Shown piece after piece: positions 23,612 to 35,392 of a stretch of DNA of 64,000 nt. How positions within the stretch are numbered: the stretch's first letter is position 1; each line of letters starts with the position of its first letter. The notes beneath the pieces were generated by a model that saw nothing but the letters and a program-made list of their open reading frames with translations, ran no database searches and had not been told where the DNA came from. Source of the DNA: Diogma glabrata (lineage: Eukaryota; Arthropoda; Insecta; Diptera; Cylindrotomidae); contig OY856187.1 of assembly GCA_963693315.1 (NCBI GenBank), positions 427,785,638-427,849,637 of the forward strand. The letters run 5' to 3'. The position numbers were made by a program, and so were the translations under genes.

Positions 23612-23810
23612 AAAACAAAAATTGTTTTTTTAGAAGTTAGATTTAAACATATATTTAAAATAAAATAAAAATATATTTGTTTTGAATTTTGAAAAATAGT
23701 TTTTTTAATGTAAAATCAAAAAGAAAACTTGGAACTATATACAAAAACCAATTTGTTATACGATAGTGATTTTATCGCACTCCAAAGCCAAAAATTAAAT
23801 TTTAGTTACA
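23612..23810. other. Untranslated leader of the longer Penelope copy
   Basis: AT-rich, no coding signal, between the pseudo-LTR and the first Penelope frame. Confidence 0.5.
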
Positions 23811-26220
23811 GTGGATTCCACCCATTTAAAGGGGTTTGAAAAAGAATTTTTGCAACTCAAGATAAAAATTGCCCGGTCCAGATCTCATGTAATGTTTTTA
23901 AAAAAGTGTTTAAAACAAAAGTTAACGCCAAGTTTTGCACAAAGAAACATTCAAGGAAAACCAAAACAAATAGAAGCGATAACCAAGATGGCCAGAAAGC
24001 TGATAATTCAACAAGAACTAAAAATAAAACACACGCAGCCAGATAAGTTGGAACTGTTGACATACAACCTTCATCTTAAAATTTTAAAACTGTACTACAA
24101 CAACAACATTGATTTCAACGTTTCCAGACTAATATTTGAAAAGATTGTTCAACACGAAATTGATGCTGAGTACAAGAGAAATAATATAAATCATAATAAA
24201 AAATTAAAAAAGTTAAAAGGTATAACAAGGCAACACCGAGACCCAAGAACGCTGCACACAATAGAAAATGTTCCAGACTTCGTTCGTAATCTTTCATCTA
24301 TCTCCTTTTCTGAAGCAGAAATGATGCTTTTGAACAAAGGCTTAAAGTATGCACCAGATCTAAAGAAAACGCCAAATATTGAATTAATAGCTAATTTAGA
24401 AACAGGCATAAGAAGAATGGAAAATATGGAGAAACAGAACCTCAGATATAACACCAAAAAAGTATTTCTTGGACATCGAGCCCTAAAACATCAAAGAAAA
24501 GCTCCAGTCAGCACAGAAGAACGAGTGTTAAAGGGCTTAAAAGAAAAACCTGTTATCTATATAAAAGCGGACAAAGGTAACTCTTTAGTCATTATGGACC
24601 AAGAAGATTACTCAGAACGAGTGAAAGACATGATCGAAGAAGGACCATACACAGAACACAAGTTTAAAAATGGAAAAACCAAAAACCCGTTGCCTAAAAT
24701 GGTTAAAGCTGCTAAGGAAACCGCAATGTATATGGAAAAAAAAGCTCATTATCCCGTATTTGAATTGGAAGATGAAAGTAAGCAACCCAAAAAATCCATT
24801 CCTGTATGCTCTTCCAAAATTACATAAACCAGGAAGAAAAATGAGACTAATAGTATCAAACATTTCAACACCAACGGAGAAAATGGCATATTGGCTCATA
24901 CAAGAATTAAACCAAATTGAACCCCCTGAAGGATTTTCAGTGAAAAACTCAAAAGAATTTGCTGACCAAATCAAAGATATTGAGTTAAAAGATCAAGAAA
25001 TCATGGTTTCTTTCGACGTATCGGCTTTGTATCCAAACGTTCCAGTTGATCTAGCCATTAAATATTTGAAAGAACACCTAATATCCAAGAACATTGCGGA
25101 GCCAAAGATAGCAGTAATTACTAAAGTAGCAGAAACATGCATGGAACAAAAATTTTTTCAATTTAGAGGAAAGATATACAAACAAAATTTCGGAACATGT
25201 ATGGGAAGCAAAATCGCTCCATATCTCAGCAACGTTTTTCTATCCCATTTTGAAAAGGAAATGGAAGCGATATCGCCAATTTTTCCAAGAATATGGAAGA
25301 GATACGTTGATGATATTTTTGCAGTTATCAGACGAGAAGATATAACATCTGTTCTTAAGCCTCCTCAATAACAAATATCCAACTATTAAATTCACAGTGG
25401 AAGGAGAAAGCAACAGAGTTCTACCCTTTCTGGATATCAAAGTAATAAGAAAAGGAAACAAGGTTAAACTGGGCATCTTTCGGAAACCAACAAACACCAA
25501 ACGGTTTATAACATCTGATTCGCTTCATAATGGCAGTCATAAAAAAGCAGCTTTCAACTCTTTAGTGTATAGACTATACAACATTTCCATGGAAAGGAAA
25601 GAGTTTGAAGAAGAAGAAAAATATATAATGGATGCAGCCAGAATCAATGGATACCCAGAAACGTTCATCCAACAAATTTTCACCAACCACAAAAGAAACT
25701 AGACAATAAGAAATCTAACAACTTTAAAGAAGATACAAAACAACAGTCAACGAAGAATATGTCTGCCGTTTTATCCAAGAATCACAAATAAAATAGGAAA
25801 CCATTTAAAAAGCACAATATTCAGATCGCAACAAGAAGCACAACTTTAGGGAACTTACTAAATAACTATAAGGACCAGGACCGGTCTTCAGAAAAGTCGG
25901 GCATTTACCAAATCAGCTTCAAGAGCTGCGAGAAAAAGTACGTGGGGCAAACATCTAGGAAAATCTCTACCCGGTTAGAAGAACATTGCAAAGCAGTTAC
26001 GACAGAAAACGTCAATAAATCCAGTGTTGCGCTTCATATCGTCGAAAACCCAACACATGCAATAGATTTAGCCAATTCCAAAATTATAAAAACAGTTCGG
26101 AAAAATTGGGAACTAGACGCATATGAATCGCTATATATTGAAAAACACAAACCAAATATCATGAACTGCGAAGAAAAACAAAACGTCATAACATCAGACT
26201 TATTTAACCTTATTAAATAA
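23811..26220 (+). pseudogene. Penelope-like element reverse transcriptase plus GIY-YIG endonuclease, frameshifted
   Basis: The N-terminal domain (23,811 to about 24,775) has FVRNLSSISFSEAEMMLLNK, IKADKGNSLVIMDQEDY and similar Penelope words. A frameshift near 24,780 moves to the RT frame (FLYALPKLHKPGRKMRLIVS, VSFDVSALYPNVP, GTCMGSKIAPYLSNVFL) with the catalytic RYVDDIFAV near 25,300. A second shift near 25,360 leads to LPFLDIKVIRKGNK, FRKPTNTKRFI and NGYPETFIQQI. The linker 25,703-25,905 is broken by several stops. The GIY-YIG domain follows (SCEKKYVGQTSRKISTRLEEH), to 26,220. The domain order is the standard one for EN-plus Penelope elements. It cannot encode the full protein as it stands. 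Confidence 0.9.
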
Positions 26221-26545
26221 AATTTATTAAATAAAATTTTAAAAAATAATCATAATCAAACTGTAACTTTTCAATATTTAGCTTTAAGATGTTTAATTCA
26301 TAAATTCATTTCTATTTTGTATTGGTAAAATTCACAACGCCCACAATTTTTGTACTTATCCTTATTTTATTATACTTAAAACAATTGTTATTCTTAAAAT
26401 GTTAAAATTTCGGGTTTTCCCACATTAATTTAATTAGCTTACGGAAGTTTCGTTGTCAAGGAAGGAATTTTTAGATTTAGTTGTAAATATTTTCTCTCTG
26501 AGGATGATCGAAAGATTGAAACACGTGTAAGAGAAATAAGAAAAT
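26221..26545 (+). repeat. Penelope 3' region, downstream copy of the pseudo-LTR
   Basis: It matches 23,290-23,611 nearly base for base, including AATTCACAACGCCCACAATT and TTCGGGTTTTCCCACATTAA (one C/A difference just upstream). Divergence is at only a few positions, so the two copies are of similar age. Confidence 0.88.
26491..26536 (+). ncRNA. Hammerhead-ribozyme-like motif, downstream copy
   Basis: Identical to the motif at 23,562-23,607: stem I 26491-26497/26530-26536, core CTGAGGA 26498-26504, GAAA 26518-26521, predicted cleavage after A26529. The distance between predicted cleavage points is 2,929 nt, one Penelope unit. Confidence 0.6.
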
Positions 26546-27999
26546 TAAAAGTTAAGTAAAATAAAAGTGACGGAAAAAATTCAAAACCCCCCATATATAA
26601 CGTACCTTTAGAGCGCAGCGCTTATTTGTGGGTGGGACGGGCCTTTATCAGAAAATTTTCCACGATGCAGTTTCTTTTCTTTCCTTTAAAAAAAACACAA
26701 ACACTTTTTTCAATTTCACATTTAATTTCACATTTAATTGACATTATTCTATTCTTTTTTTTGTAAAAATTCAAAAAATCATAAATTCATTTTTATCAAC
26801 TTATTATTATTAAACATCTAAAGAACTTGAATTTAAATTATTTATAAAAATAATACTTGATCATTAATGTTGATCCGGCGTTGTCCTTCAAAAAATAACA
26901 TACCCAAACTTTATTATATTTCTTGGCCTTCATATGGTTTGCTCGCCAGGAATTCTTGTATCCAAAAACGGTCTGCTAAATCAACCCAACTTCTAATAAA
27001 AATTGCTGATTTGTTTTAATATTTTGATGGAAGTTCAACTTCAACTCATTATTTCTGCACAGCTTTAATAGATGTGGTCTTGATAGCCGCCAAACACAAA
27101 TAGACCGATCTTTAATTTTTCTTTGACCCAGTATTAGAATTTTTCCCCTACTTTCCCTTCTCCTAGTTTTTGTGTTATACAAAGATTATGTTGGCTGTCC
27201 TTTTTTTCATTTTTTTGGCATTTTTCATGATTGTCTCCAAGCTTCAAGGCGGATGTTTATTTCATATTTATTATATAACTCTGCGCCATCTATTGATAGT
27301 TTCATTTCAATCTGGCCAACCATTAAACACAACATCGCACATAATTTAATTGATTTGAAAGCAAAATTTGAAAGTATCAATATACCTGATGAGGCCGTAC
27401 ATCAAAGGGCTTTAGCATTTTTTGAAGGGACTCTATCATTGTGACTTCTTGTAATAATATTAATATACTAAATCTAAGGTTTTAATTATAGCTATTGTCT
27501 AATTTCTTAACAATAACAAAAATAAATATTTAAATCTAACAAAATAAATCAGCTGTTGCAAAAATATTTAACATGAAAAAAAAAAGAAACGTTAACTCAA
27601 CAATTTATTTGATTTGATATTTTAATAAATCAGATGTTGCAAAAATATTTAATATAAAAAAAGGAACGTTAACTCAATAATTTATTTGATTTGATATTTT
27701 AATAAATGAAAAAAAAAGTATCAATAAAATTAAAAAAAAAACAATAATTTTACTGGACGAAACAACAGAGATCGATGAGTGGAAAAAATGTTCAATTTGT
27801 AATTAATTGAATTAAAAGAGATTTTCTTCGCGTTACACATACAACTGGTTCAGTTGCAAGAATGGCTGAGTAATGGCAAACACGACTGCCAGTACTACGC
27901 CATTAACAAAATACAAAATAATATTTTCATACATAAATTTAAATAAATTATTTACAAAATAATTAATATAAAATAGAAACGAAAATAAATCAAAACATA
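26546..27999. other. Non-coding AT-rich DNA with an 82-bp tandem duplication
   Basis: No gene is recognised. A 90-codon plus frame at 27,172-27,444 ends in SIWPTIKHNIAHNLIDLKAK; I do not recognise it. At 27,543-27,708 two copies of an 82-bp unit (AATAAATCAGNTGTTGCAAA, then AACGTTAACTCAA, TTTATTTGATTTGATATTTT) stand in tandem. Confidence 0.5.
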
Positions 28000-28804
28000 T
28001 AGGGGAGAGTTGCCATATGCGTACTGGTCACCTAAATCGTACCAGTGCCATTATTCAATAATTATTACAGTTTTATGCAATCTGGTGGTAAACATATTAT
28101 CTTTTCTCTAAGCCGATAAAGTAGAAACAAATAAACAATCAGTATAAGTATTTTCTTGTGAATAACAGAAGTAAAAAACATTCAGGTAGGTTTGATGTTA
28201 ATTTCAAACGATTTCATTCGACTTCATTTCATATAACTGAACAGTTTCTGAGATAGCGTTAAATACTTTTGAGAACTGATTATGTTTTATTATTTATTTT
28301 ATTGAATTTAAGAAACATGATAATAATATTGTTAGGCTATGTTCAAATATTTGACGGGACGACTTGTTCCTAAATCGTACCACACTGTAGTTTTCGGATC
28401 ATACTGGTACGATTTAAGATACTGATCAAATTTGCCGCGTGAATAAACTGTTTAAAACAAAAAAATATTTTTGAATTTTTTGGCATGGAAAAGCGGAAAC
28501 ATTGTGAATGGACAGAAGAACAAATGGAATTAGCACCTAATTTTAATTCCTCCAATCAGGTACGATATTGGAAACCGGATGGTACCATTTAGGATACCGG
28601 TGTCCTTAATCGTACTTTTTGCATGGTCTGAAGAAATCGGCCATATCACAATGATCTATCAATGAATAGTTAAAAAATTATGTTAAATTTCACCTTTGAT
28701 AGTTAACAAATGGATACAAATCATAATATATGCTAAAATGCCTAGTAAAGAATATTTAAACTGTCTTCAAAATTAAGTGGTACGCATATGGCAACTCTCC
28801 CCTA
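28000..28804. mobile_element. Non-autonomous pogo-like (Tc1/mariner superfamily) element, about 0.8 kb
   Basis: The ends are GGGGAGAGTTGCCATATGCG and its reverse complement, each bordered by TA (28000-28001 and 28803-28804), the TA duplication of the Tc1/mariner group. Inside, CCTAAATCGTACC-type words recur in both orientations. From an ATG at 28485 the frame reads MEKRKHCEWTEEQMELA, like the start of a pogo-family helix-turn-helix. It then runs into unrelated DNA, so this is probably an internal-deletion derivative. Confidence 0.75.
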
Positions 28805-28929
28805 TCAACCTTTTCTATATTATCATATAGTCTTTCAACTGACAAGGCGATAACTAAACTATATGTGAAATTTTTGAAACAATGTATTTCTAAATGGGAT
28901 AATACTCTAGTGAAATTTAAAAAACATGA

Positions 28930-29240
28930 CATAGATCGGCAAATTCATGGCTACAGTACTGGCCCAATAACAATAGACAATTAATGTTAACCATTAACGG
29001 GCCATTGCTTGACCATTCAAAGTAAACTGCACTGGCAATTTTCTATAAATGGTAGATTGGCCGATTCATGGTTCCAATAATGGCACATAATGGCACGATA
29101 ACAATAGCCAAGCAATATTTACCATTCAAGGGCCAGTGCTTTGCCATTCAAAGGTAACAATATACTGGCTATTATCTGTAAACCATAGATCGGCCGATGA
29201 ATGGTTCTAGTATTGGCCCAATAACAATAGCCAAGTACTT
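28930..29240. repeat. Tandem repeat, about 120-134 bp unit, two and a half copies
   Basis: GATCGGC..ATTCATGG, TACTGGCCCAATAACAATAG and GGGCCA.TGC..GACCATTCAAAG recur from about 28,935, 29,054 and 29,188, with moderate divergence. No coding sequence. Confidence 0.75.
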
Positions 29241-29607
29241 GTTGTGACCACGATATTACCTGCTTTGCGTTACATAAGCTTTGTTCAACATGAATCTAAA
29301 ATAATCAGTTGCAAATATGTTGACTCTCTTATCGACCAACGTGTAATTTTCCTAAACTCAATTCATTGTGTTTATGTTTTGTTTGCATTTTTTATAACTT
29401 AATTTACAATACCATTTCAATTGTTTTTTTTCCAAGCGCAAATAGAGAAATAGTAGAATGATGACGTAAAAAAAATTATATCATATTATACGTACATTTA
29501 TAACTTTTCTTTGTTTTACATTTAAATGAGAAAAAAAATTGAAACAGAATATTCTCTCGTAAAAAAATTGAACGTTTCAAAAAGAAAAGAAACGAATGAT
29601 GGACGCA

Positions 29608-30330
29608 GCGTTGCCACTCAAAAAAATTAAAATGTATCCAATTTTATAAAAAAATGTATCCAAATGTATCCACTTTTTTGAAAAAATGAAACGTGATTAT
29701 TTGATATTGCTAAAGGACTAATTACAATATATGTTTAGTACAATTCAGTATCCTGATCACATTTATTTATAATAAAACAACAAAAAAATCACATTAATTC
29801 AAATTTTTATCTGATGATTTTTATATGTGTTTTATTTGATGAATAAATTCCATATACATTTTTTGCACAGTTTTTGTCACCTCCAAAAATTCCTCATTTT
29901 CCAGTTTATTGTATGCTAAAAATGATTGTACAGCATATCCCATACTTATTTCAGACAATTGTATATGGTTTTCTTCATTTTCAAAACCTAGCTCATTTAC
30001 ATTCCTCAGATTTAAGAAACGATAAGGGTCTATAAAATTGTATAAAATGATTTTTAAATCGACTTTTAAATTATTAAAAAAAATGTGATCGATTTTCAAA
30101 AACTGTTTAAAATTAGTTACACTGCTCGCCAATGCTGATACTTTTTCTTTCACAAAAAGAGAGTAGACGAACACTATAACAAATTTCATAAGCATTTTCA
30201 AAGTTTTTGGAAATCCAACACAGCTAAAGGCATATTAATAAAATGTATCCATTCTAGCAGTTTTGTGATTTTCTTGTATCCAGTATCCATTTAATAAATT
30301 TTTCAAATAATGTATCCAAATGGATACAAA
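29608..30330. mobile_element. Possible truncated hAT-like element with TGTATCCA subterminal repeats
   Basis: The left end CAGCGTTGCCACTC resembles the CAGNGTTGCCA ends of some hAT transposons. The word TGTATCCA is repeated three times at 29,633-29,668 and at least three times, with one inverted copy, at 30,233-30,330. I found no matching right terminal repeat or duplication, so the call is tentative. Confidence 0.35.
29821..30201 (-). pseudogene. Unidentified 126-codon frame, possibly a hAT-like transposase fragment
   Basis: The frame encodes KEKVSALASSVTNFKQFLKI, a hydrophobic N terminus, and EEFLEVTKTVQKMYMEFIHQ near its end. The helical acidic C terminus recalls the middle of hAT-like proteins in which an FYxxxxxQI segment precedes the dimerisation region, but no diagnostic residue is visible. 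It sits between the TGTATCCA clusters. It could equally be chance in AT-rich DNA. Confidence 0.25.
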
Positions 30331-31080
30331 TGTATAATAATATTTAAACGAGCACATTTGATTAATTTAAAATCAGTTGGTTTTTCAATATCAAATGATA
30401 TTAAACAAAAAAAAAATTAATTAAAATTAAAATAAAACTCTTTTGATGTTTAATAATTTTATAAACCTATAATTTTTTTGGAAAAAAAATTGGTAAAAAT
30501 TAAAAAAATATGGTAATTGTTAGTTTATTGTACGAAAAATAAATAAAAACAGAAAAAAAATAACGTTATATGTTTATTGTGATCGTGCATATTATTAAGA
30601 GAAAAGGAAACCTAGGCCTGGAATCTTATAAAAAAAAAATATTTTATTTGTATACTGAGTGACCATTAAAATGCCAATTTTCTGTACCCATGTACATTGT
30701 GTATGATTACTATTACGTGGTCAAGGGAATGAAAGAAAGCTGAAGCTAGAACAACAAAATTGAACTTCGTCTATATTGGGGGGAAAGGTTACAGTGAAGG
30801 AATAAGTTTAACAGTCCATCTTCGCAATAAGTATACAACGAAATTGGGATGGAATAATCTATTACTACGAATAAAATTGTTGTGGACGAACTGAGTTTGT
30901 ATTGAGTGAATGGGCAGATACTGATTCAAATACAAGGACGAAGGTCATTTTTTTATTATAACATCAAAACATCATTGAAATCTACCACCTATCTACCATC
31001 TATATTAATTTAGGTAAATTTGTAAATTTTATTATTATTTAAGTCATCTTTTAGGTTATTGAATTCTTAAGTTTATAACT
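30331..31080. other. Non-coding AT-rich DNA
   Basis: No gene, RNA or clear repeat is seen; poly-A and poly-T runs are frequent. Confidence 0.45.
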
Positions 31081-33418
31081 TTTTTTTTTTTTTCTTTGTT
31101 AAATTGAGAAAAACAAAGAATTTACAATAATATTATAAGTTAATTATTAATCTTATTATATATCGTTTACAAAAGCACGTAGTGTGCCATCGGTAAACAT
31201 TTTAATTTTAACATTCATCGAGTTTTTTTTTTTTTTTTAATTTTAATTTTTTTTTGTTTGGTTTTTTAATTTTTTTATTTTTTTTTTTTTTTTATATTTT
31301 ACAGTTTTATTTTTTAATTTAAGTTTTGCTTATATTATTAAATTTTTGCTTATTTGTTTATTAAATTATTATTATAATTTGTAGTAATCAGAAAATATTT
31401 AGTTTGATTGATGTTAATTTCTATATGCATTTTGGTAAATGTTGAAAAGATATGCTTTCAAAAGAGTTTTAAACTTTGATATTCTTTTTTCGGTTTTGAT
31501 ATTGTCCGGTAGCAGGTTGAACAAAGAGAGCCCCTTGTACAAGAAATTCGACTGACAACGTGCTGTACGACACCGACTTAGATAATAGTTCCCTATTTGT
31601 CTTGTGGAATGTTCATGAATCGCGTCAACTCTCGTTAATGTTACATTATTTTTATAAGATTATTCTGAATTTTGAAAACAAGTAAGATAGTCTCATAATC
31701 AATAAGTGATTCTAGCGGTAATAAGTTCTCGGTGTACAAAGATTTTGTAGGTGTAAGCAGAGGCAAACTCTTTACTGACTTTAAACATTTATTTATTACA
31801 CGTTTTTTTTCATTTACCATGAACTGAGCGGTTAATCCCCAGATTGGAAGTAAGTATCTAATTTTACTCATAATATGAGCATTAAAGATAAGATACTTAG
31901 CCTCAATAGGTAAAATGTTTTTCAATTTATATAAAATAAATGATTTTGCCCTTAACTTGTTTTTTATGTTTCGTATGTGTTCTTCGAAATTTAACAAAGA
32001 ATCTATCGTTAAACCTAGGTACTTGGTGGAGTAAACTCTCTCAATTATAGTGTTGCCAATCATAATGTCATATAGATTAATATTTTCAAGGTTCTTATTT
32101 GGGTTTCAAAAATAATGTAGTTTGTTTTTGACAGATTTAACTTGAGGTGGCTCTTTATTGCCCATTGGTTTATTTTATGTAAATCTTCTTGCATTTTTAT
32201 CATCAAATCATCGCAGCTGGTTTGGGTGTACGACACCGCTGTATCATCAGCATACATTTGAGGTGAGCCGTGTAAATCGAGAGTAAATAAAATCATTTAC
32301 GTATATAATAAAGAGCAAAGGGCCTATTAGAGATCCTTGTGGTACTCCATTTTTCGCATATAATGGGTTACTCAAGTCGTCTCCAATTTTAACATATTGA
32401 GGTCTGTCTTTTAAATATGATTCAAAAAGTCTTAATTCATTTTCTCCAATACCAATTTGTTTTAGTTTTAATAAAAGTTTTATAAAACTTATAGTATCGA
32501 AAGCTTTTTGTAAGTCAATAAAGATACATGAGGTATATAACCTTTTATCTAAATTATCTTTGACTTTTAAAATTAACTGACTAATAGCTGCAAGACTACT
32601 AGAGCTATTACAAAAGCCGAATTGGTTTGCGTTTATTATTCCATTATCTAAGCAGTATTTCTCCAAACGTCTATGAACAACAGATTCAAAGCACTTGGTA
32701 AAAGTAGAGAGCAAGGAGATAGGTCGATAGTTGGATATAATAAATTTATCTTGTTTTTTATATATTGGACATACGATGGCGATTTTAAGACATTCTGGGA
32801 AATGAGACGTTGATAAGGATTGGTTTCTCAGGTAAGATACTTTACTTGAAAGAATATGGTTATATCGTATAAAAAACTTGGAGGGTATTTTATCATAACC
32901 GGCAGCAGATTTTTCATTTCTTTTATTTATTTTTTTATTTATTTTATTTTTGTACATCTTCGTTTGTCGGTGTTAATATATTGGAATTTGAAAAATTATC
33001 ATTTGAAGAGTTAGTGATAGTTCTGCTTTGCACATTTGAGCTAGCTGGTATGAGTTCATCCACACAGTTTACAAAGTAGTCATTAAAGCGGTTGCAAATC
33101 ATTAAGTTTTCTTCTATGAGTTTACCAGAACTGTCTTTTATACAAATTTTTCCTTTTGATTTTTCTTTATTGAAAACATATCTATTCAAAATTTTCCACA
33201 AATTACAAGCATAATTTTCGCTTAATTCATTTCTAAAGAATTTAGATTTTTCTATTTTAATTTGTTGTTTTACATTAGTTTTCAGAAATTCAAACCTCTG
33301 AGTAAAATAATTATTATTTGGGTGTTTAGTTTTTTGTTTATAAAAAATATCTCTTAATCGAATTTGTTTTTTAATTTCATTGGTGATCCATGGATCATGT
33401 GATACAAAGTTAAAACAC
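31081..33418 (-). pseudogene. CR1-like non-LTR element, 5'-truncated and frameshifted copy
   Basis: The minus-strand order is DPWITNEIKKQIRLRDIFY (after a truncated start near 33,418) and CNRFNDYFVNCVDELIP, then a shift near 32,950. The RT follows with EKSAAGYDKIPSKF, NYRPISLLSTFTKCFE, FIDLQKAFDT and GVPQGSLIGPLLFIIYVNDF. A further shift near 32,290 precedes the catalytic QMYADDTAV, another near 32,095 precedes YLGLTIDSLLNFEEH, and the C terminus is broken near 31,645. The 3' UTR contains a hairpin (31,165-31,198) shared with the intact copy, and a T-run at 31,081-31,095 is its poly-A tail. It is the same family as 35,101-39,617. Its broken 5' end abuts the Gypsy RT fragment. Confidence 0.88.
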
Positions 33419-35100
33419 CGATATGGCAGCCACCACGACAACTTTCCCAAAGTGAAAAAGAAAATGTGGATGATCAGGTAACAGAATGGTTGAAGACGGG
33501 CATTGTTAAGCCAAGCCATTCAGAATTTGTGAGTTCAATAGTTTTGGTAAATAAAAAAGATAAAACCAAAAGACTTTGTATAGACTATCGTAAACTGAAC
33601 AAACAAATTGTTATGGATCGTTATCCACTACCGCTAATTGAAGATACAATAGATAAGTTAGCTGAGACTAAAATATTTACTACATTAGATTTAGAAAACG
33701 GTTTTTATGATAATAAAAACAATATGAGTTCTTTAAAGTTCCGTTCGGGCTCTGTACATCACCAGCTATATTTCAGCGATATGTAAACTTCATTTTCCGA
33801 GAAATGATCAGAAAAGGAATACTAGTTGTGTATATGGACGATATAATAATACCATCTAAAAATGAAGAGGAGGCCTTATTTAAGCTGAAAGAAGTTTTAA
33901 AAGTTGCAAGTGAAAACGGATTAAGATTTAAATGGAAAAAATGCCACTTTTTGTGTAAAAAAATTGAGTACCTCGGATATGAGATAGCAGAAGGCATGAT
34001 AAGACCATCTGGAAGTAAGACGCTATCGGTATCGAAATTCCCAAAACCCAATTCAACTAAACAACTACAAAGTTTCCTTGGACTTACAGGATATTTCAGA
34101 AAATCTGTCGCAAATTACTCAATAATAGCTAAACTCCTTTCTGACCTATTAAGAAAAGACTCCAAATACATCTTTGGTGCACAACAACAACAGGCTTTTA
34201 ACAAATTAAAATCTTACTTGACTACTAATCGAATACTTCAAATTTTCAAACTCGATGCAGAAACCGAACTACATACAGATGCGTCAAAAGTAGGTTTCGA
34301 TGCAATTTTATTACAAAAAAATAATGAGGACGGTCAGCTACATCCGGTCTACCACTACAGTAAAAAAACGTCAACCACACAAGAAAAATATTGTAGCTAT
34401 GAACTCGAAGTTTTAGCTATTGTTTCTGCCCTTAAAAAACTGCGGGTCTACCTATTAGGTATTGCATTCAAAATTATAACAGACTGTGCAACATTTAAAC
34501 AAACAATGCAAAAGAAGGAAATTGCACCAAGAATAGCAGGATGGGCTTTAGTTTTGGAAGATTTTCAATATACGTTAGAGCATCGCTCAGATAATAGCAT
34601 GAGACATGTAGATGCCCTGAGTTGCAACCCAACTGTGATGATATTACAAAATGAACTATTGGATCGGATTAAAACAGCCCAAGATAAAGACGAAAATTTA
34701 CAAGTTATAAAAAAACTCTTAGAAGTTTGCCCTCATGAAAATTATTTTCTCCAGAGTAATGTTTTGTTTAAAGAAGATAACCAAGGAAGACGATTATTAT
34801 GCATTCCAAAATCAATGTAAGGAGAAATAATAAAAATGTTCCACAAAGAAGGTCACTTTGGCGTAAAAAAATTGATGGAACTTATTGAACGAGAATATTA
34901 CATAAGAAACTTAAAAAACTTATGCGAAGCTTACCGATGAAATTGTATACAATGTATCTTAGCAGATAGAAAGACTGGAAAGCAAGAAGGATTTCTCCAC
35001 CCAATAAGAAAAGATGAGTATTTATTATCTACATTTCACTTAGACCATCTTGGCCCATTAAGTAGTACTGCTAAAAGTTATAAATATATTTTTTCAATTA
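33417..35100 (+). pseudogene. pol: Ty3/Gypsy pol relic: RT, RNase H and first part of integrase
   Basis: The frame opens with PIWQPPRQLSQSEKENVDDQ and continues with RLCIDYRKLNKQ and FTTLDLENGF. A small deletion and frameshift near 33,710 remove RT sequence, which resumes as FFKVPFGLCTSP (33,725). The catalytic YMDDIIIPS lies near 33,826, followed by RNase H (TELHTDASKVGFDAILLQ, ELEVLAIVSALKKL). A TAA at 34817-34819 and a TGA near 34,938 interrupt the integrase zinc region (GHFGVKKLMELIEREYY). The FHLDHLGPLS motif (first catalytic Asp) is at about 35,035. The CR1-like insertion splits it at 35,100. Confidence 0.88.
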
Positions 35101-35392
35101 GAAAAATTGAATTAATTGATTTTTCAAAATAGTTTTCAAATATAGTTGGATCTAAATAACTTTTTACTTTCGATTGAGTACGTACATGTTTTTGGTTTGC
35201 TCTTTGAAATAAAATATAATTAAATAATTAAATTAATTTGGTGTTACTAAATTTGTGTAATTTATTCAAAATTATAAATGTTATTAGTGTTATTAGTATT
35301 ATTGCTAATAGTTTTTTGATTGTGTCTTGTTTTATTATAAAAACTGTTAATTCCTAAACTGAAACAAGTGTAACATTGTGATTTCATTTATT

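Noticed and set aside
27172..27444. 90-codon plus frame as a possible host gene
   Set aside because: No recognisable motif, poor context, ordinary length for chance in this DNA.
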